Origin: Spirochaetales bacterium
GTDB taxonomy: Bacteria; Spirochaetota; Spirochaetia; SZUA-6; DRHE01
DNA length: 8,112 nt
Assembly (NCBI GenBank): GCA_016935715.1
Contig: JAFGQJ010000151.1
Span: 1-8,112 of the forward strand
Reading direction: 5' to 3'
The stretch's first letter is position 1; each line of letters begins with the position of its first letter. The position numbers and the translations under genes were made by a program. Of the stretch, positions 6,432-8,112 are shown piece after piece. The notes under the pieces are model-generated. The model ran no database searches, was not told the DNA's origin, and was given only the letters and a program-made list of their open reading frames with translations.

Positions 6432-7676
6432 CTACTGCGCTGCCCCCGCAGTCTTCAGGACGCACTGCAGCAGCACGTTGCCGCCGGCCTCGCAATCCTC
6501 CCACGTGGTGTTTTCCACCTCCACGTGGCTGCGTCCGCCGATCGAAGGTGCGAAGATCATGGCCGTGGGGCAGATCTGGTTCATGTAGCTGGCGTCATGG
6601 CCCGCTCCGCTGACCATGTGGAGGTACGAGTAGCCGAGCTCCCCGGCACTGTCCATGACCATCTGCACCAGCTTCTCGTCGAAGGGGGCGTGCTCCACCC
6701 GCCAGGTTTCTTCTATGCGGATCGGACAGCCCCGGCGCCCCGCGATGTTCTGGAAATCCTTCTTTACCAGATCCCAGGCTTTGATGGCGAGCCCGTCGTC
6801 CCAGGAACGGATATCCACGGTGAAGTGCACCTTGTCCGGGATGATATTGCGGGAGTTGGGGTAGTTCTGAATCTCCCCCACGGTGGCCACCATGTTGCCG
6901 CCCATGCGGCCGGGAAGCTCGTTGACCTTGAGGATCATCTCCGCCGCGGCGCAGAGGGCGTCGTGGCGGCCTTCCATTGGCGTGGGTCCCACCTGGTTGG
7001 CCTCCCCCTCCAGATAGATGTCGTACCAGTGCAGGCAGAGGATCCCCTTGGGGGCGCCGATGGTCTTTTTCTCCCGCTCCAGGATCGGTCCCTGCTCGAT
7101 GTGGTACTCGAAGTAGGCGTGCACGGGCCACTTCTTGGCCGGCGCCGTGCCTTTGTAGCCTATGCGCTCCAGCTCCTCCACCTGTTTCTTGCCGTTGATA
7201 TCGGTGCGGGCATAGGCCCAGTCCTGCTTCAAAGCGCCGGCCCAGACGCCGGAGGCTACCATGGCGGGGGCGAAGCGGGATCCCTCCTCGTTGGTCCAGT
7301 CCACGATGACCACGGGATGCTCGGTTTCTATCTTGTTCTCGTGGAGAGTCCGCATTACTTCGAGGGCTCCCATGACTCCCAGGATGCCGTCGAAGCGTCC
7401 CCCCTTAGGCTGGCTGTCGATATGGGAGCCGGTCATGACCGGAGGCAGGTCATTGTTCCTGCCCGCCCGGCGGCCGAAGATGTTGCCCATCTCGTCGATG
7501 GTGATCTTCAGATCCAGCTCCTCGAGCCATTTCACGAACAAGTCCCGGGCCCGCTTGTCCTCGTCGGAGAGGGCCAGCCGGGTCACGCCCCCGCCGGGAG
7601 TGCCGCCGATCTTGGCCATCTCCTCCAGCGTCGATCTCAGCCTTTTTCCGTTTATCCGCAGCTTCCTGGTGTCCAT
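6432..7676 (-). CDS. Zn-dependent amidohydrolase, M20 / N-carbamoyl-L-amino acid hydrolase group
   Basis: Cytosolic metal-dependent hydrolase of 414 aa, close in length to allantoate amidohydrolase and N-carbamoyl-L-amino acid hydrolases, which cleave ureido groups to release ammonia and CO2. The two-metal site is complete: His85 and Asp96 in the GSHIDS and GGRFDG blocks, Glu130/131 in NEEGSRF, His192 in HIEQGP and His384 in GGRSHVEVE. GAGHDA at 357-362 and NSRNIIP at 274-280 are further family blocks. At the dimer-interface segment normally reading NHAGxTPM, this protein has NQVGPTPM, with Gln228 where a catalytic histidine is usual, so substrate choice may differ. I use the ATG at 7676, supported by GGAGGT four bases upstream, rather than the TTG at 7688, which lies upstream of that site. 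No hydantoinase or purine-degradation gene is beside it, so the substrate is open. Confidence 0.9.
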   Translation of the reverse strand: MDTRKLRINGKRLRSTLEEMAKIGGTPGGGVTRLALSDEDKRARDLFVKWLEELDLKITIDEMGNIFGRRAGRNNDLPPVMTGSHIDSQPKGGRFDGILGVMGALEVMRTLHENKIETEHPVVIVDWTNEEGSRFAPAMVASGVWAGALKQDWAYARTDINGKKQVEELERIGYKGTAPAKKWPVHAYFEYHIEQGPILEREKKTIGAPKGILCLHWYDIYLEGEANQVGPTPMEGRHDALCAAAEMILKVNELPGRMGGNMVATVGEIQNYPNSRNIIPDKVHFTVDIRSWDDGLAIKAWDLVKKDFQNIAGRRGCPIRIEETWRVEHAPFDEKLVQMVMDSAGELGYSYLHMVSGAGHDASYMNQICPTAMIFAPSIGGRSHVEVENTTWEDCEAGGNVLLQCVLKTAGAAQ

Positions 7677-7680
7677 GAGA

Positions 7681-7686
7681 ACCTCC
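7681..7686 (-). promoter_or_regulatory. Shine-Dalgarno site that fixes the amidohydrolase start
   Basis: GGAGGT on the minus strand, four bases before the ATG at 7676. Starting at the TTG at 7688 would place this site inside the coding sequence. Just upstream the leader is A/T-rich with the repeat TTTTGATTTTGATTT. Confidence 0.8.
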
Positions 7687-7715
7687 AAATCAAAATCAAA
7701 ATATTATTTGAAATT

Positions 7716-7743
7716 ATTGTACCGGCTGCGGCGAGAAAGTCAA
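7716..7743 (-). promoter_or_regulatory. Sigma-70-type promoter of the amidohydrolase gene
   Basis: On the minus strand TTGACT (plus 7738-7743; 5/6 match), a 16-base spacer and TACAAT (plus 7716-7721; 5/6 match). The predicted start near 7709 gives a leader of about 33 bases containing the Shine-Dalgarno site. A/T-rich sequence follows the -10 box in an otherwise GC-rich region. Confidence 0.7.
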
Positions 7744-7821
7744 GCTGCAATCGCCGAGCGGGTGGGAACGCGGAAACCGGTTTTCGTGAAACATCGCCGA
7801 CGTTCCTGCAGGTGCTGTGTG

Positions 7822-7897
7822 GGGCCAGCCGGCCCTGCGAGGAGTCCGCACCGATCTTGTCGCAGGCGCCTGGCTCCCGGGGGGCCCTACGGTGCGG
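7822..7897. repeat. GC-rich imperfect inverted repeat with pseudoknot potential
   Basis: Arms at 7822-7840 and 7860-7877 pair as CCTGCGA with TCGCAGG, then across a small internal loop as GCCAG with CTGGC, with further G-C and G-U pairs outward; the loop is 19 bases. Within that loop CCGCACC (7846-7852) is perfectly complementary to GGTGCGG (7891-7897), which is the arrangement of an H-type pseudoknot. It lies between two divergent promoters and outside both predicted transcripts. Whether it acts as RNA, as a DNA cruciform or not at all is unknown; high GC raises the chance of accidental pairing. Confidence 0.5.
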
Positions 7898-7932
7898 CGG
7901 CGGGGAAAACCTGTATTTTCACCAAAAAAAGC

Positions 7933-7961
7933 TTGCACTAAAAGCTATACAGGTGTATAGT
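7933..7961 (+). promoter_or_regulatory. Sigma-70-type promoter of the DUF222 gene
   Basis: TTGCAC (7933-7938), exactly 17 bases, then TATAGT (7956-7961; 5/6 match). An A7 run at 7924-7930 sits directly upstream of the -35 box, like an UP element. The predicted transcription start, about 7 bases past the -10 box, falls at 7968-7969, essentially on the A of the start codon. Confidence 0.7.
7945..7960. promoter_or_regulatory. 16-bp palindrome overlapping the DUF222 promoter, probable operator
   Basis: CTATACA-GG-TGTATAG has perfect 7-base arms around a 2-base centre. It covers most of the promoter spacer and five bases of the -10 box, where a bound dimeric repressor would block RNA polymerase. 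An inverted copy of its core, ACCTGTAT at 7909-7916 against ATACAGGT at 7947-7954, lies about 38 bases upstream and may be a second site. The regulator is unknown. Confidence 0.6.
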
Positions 7962-7968
7962 GGTTGTC

Positions 7969-8112
7969 ATGGAACACTACGAGAAACTGGCTCAGGAAAT
8001 CGCCACCTTGTCGGCGCACATCGATGCTGCCACCCACCGCCTTCTGCAATGCATCCGCAGCTTCGACCAGTCCTGCGGCTGGCACGAGCAGGGCGCCATC
8101 TCCTGCGCGCAA
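7969..8112 (+). CDS. DUF222 (13E12-repeat) protein, likely HNH endonuclease, N-terminal part only
   Basis: The first 48 codons of a gene that runs off the right edge. The protein starts MEHYEKLAQEIATLSAHIDA and continues ATHRLLQCIRSFD then GWHEQGAISCAQ, which I recognise as the N-terminus of DUF222 proteins: a helix with the pattern L(S/A)AHxxAATxRLL, then a segment normally continuing into a conserved WLSWR block. Such proteins usually carry a C-terminal HNH nuclease domain and include the REP13E12 family of actinobacteria; whether this one has it lies outside the window. There is no Shine-Dalgarno sequence upstream of the ATG, and the promoter predicts a leaderless mRNA. The assignment rests on a short fragment; the frame is supported by the promoter and by the open reading to the edge. 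Confidence 0.7.
   Translation, partial: MEHYEKLAQEIATLSAHIDAATHRLLQCIRSFDQSCGWHEQGAISCAQ

Noticed and set aside
7686..7688. TTG at 7688 as the amidohydrolase start
   Set aside because: It precedes the GGAGGT site that serves the ATG at 7676, so translation from it would have no ribosome binding site.
7774..7783. AAACCGGTTT 10-bp palindrome upstream of the amidohydrolase promoter
   Set aside because: Self-complementary, but short, lacks a loop and sits outside the promoter boxes; chance occurrence is plausible.
7805..7812. CCTGCAGG palindrome
   Set aside because: An 8-bp palindrome common in GC-rich DNA, with no link to a neighbouring signal.
7714..7938. 74-codon minus-strand frame in the divergent intergenic region
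   Set aside because: GTG start without a Shine-Dalgarno site, overlaps the amidohydrolase promoter and the structured repeat, and the product has no recognisable features.

Overview
The window is a high-GC bacterial chromosome segment (over 60% G+C by eye) with seven protein-coding genes and no rRNA, tRNA, CRISPR array, insertion sequence or phage gene. Sigma-70-like promoters, Shine-Dalgarno sites and gene content fit a bacterium. A DUF1638 protein, a cytidylate-kinase-like protein, a cytosolic GH38 mannosidase and a ThiP/FbpB-type transporter would suit an anaerobe such as a spirochaete, a deltaproteobacterial-grade lineage or a clostridium, but the sequence does not settle the phylum.

Layout. 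2-1980 (+): the end of an ABC importer operon, consisting of the C-terminal part of an inner-membrane permease (cut by the window edge) overlapping by one base with its ATPase. 2142-2888 (+): a DUF1638 protein of unknown function with its own ribosome binding site. 2910-5441 (-): a large GH38 alpha-mannosidase, convergent with the DUF1638 gene, with a hairpin between the two stop codons. 5442-5576: a divergent promoter region. 5577-6389 (+): a cytidylate-kinase-like P-loop protein fused to a C-terminal BON domain. 6432-7676 (-): a zinc-dependent M20-type amidohydrolase of the N-carbamoyl-L-amino acid hydrolase/allantoate amidohydrolase group, convergent with the kinase gene. 7677-7968: a second divergent regulatory region of about 290 bases holding two good promoters, a GC-rich imperfect inverted repeat with pseudoknot potential, and a 16-base palindrome on the -10 box of the last gene. 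7969-8112 (+): the start of a DUF222 (13E12-repeat) protein, cut by the window end.

Apart from the ABC pair the genes alternate in direction and look like independent transcription units, so there is no evidence that they form one pathway. I did not find a convincing new multi-gene system. The most unusual items are the regulatory region in front of the DUF222 gene (predicted leaderless start, palindromic operator, structured repeat), the kinase-BON fusion, and a glutamine at a normally histidine active-site position in the amidohydrolase.
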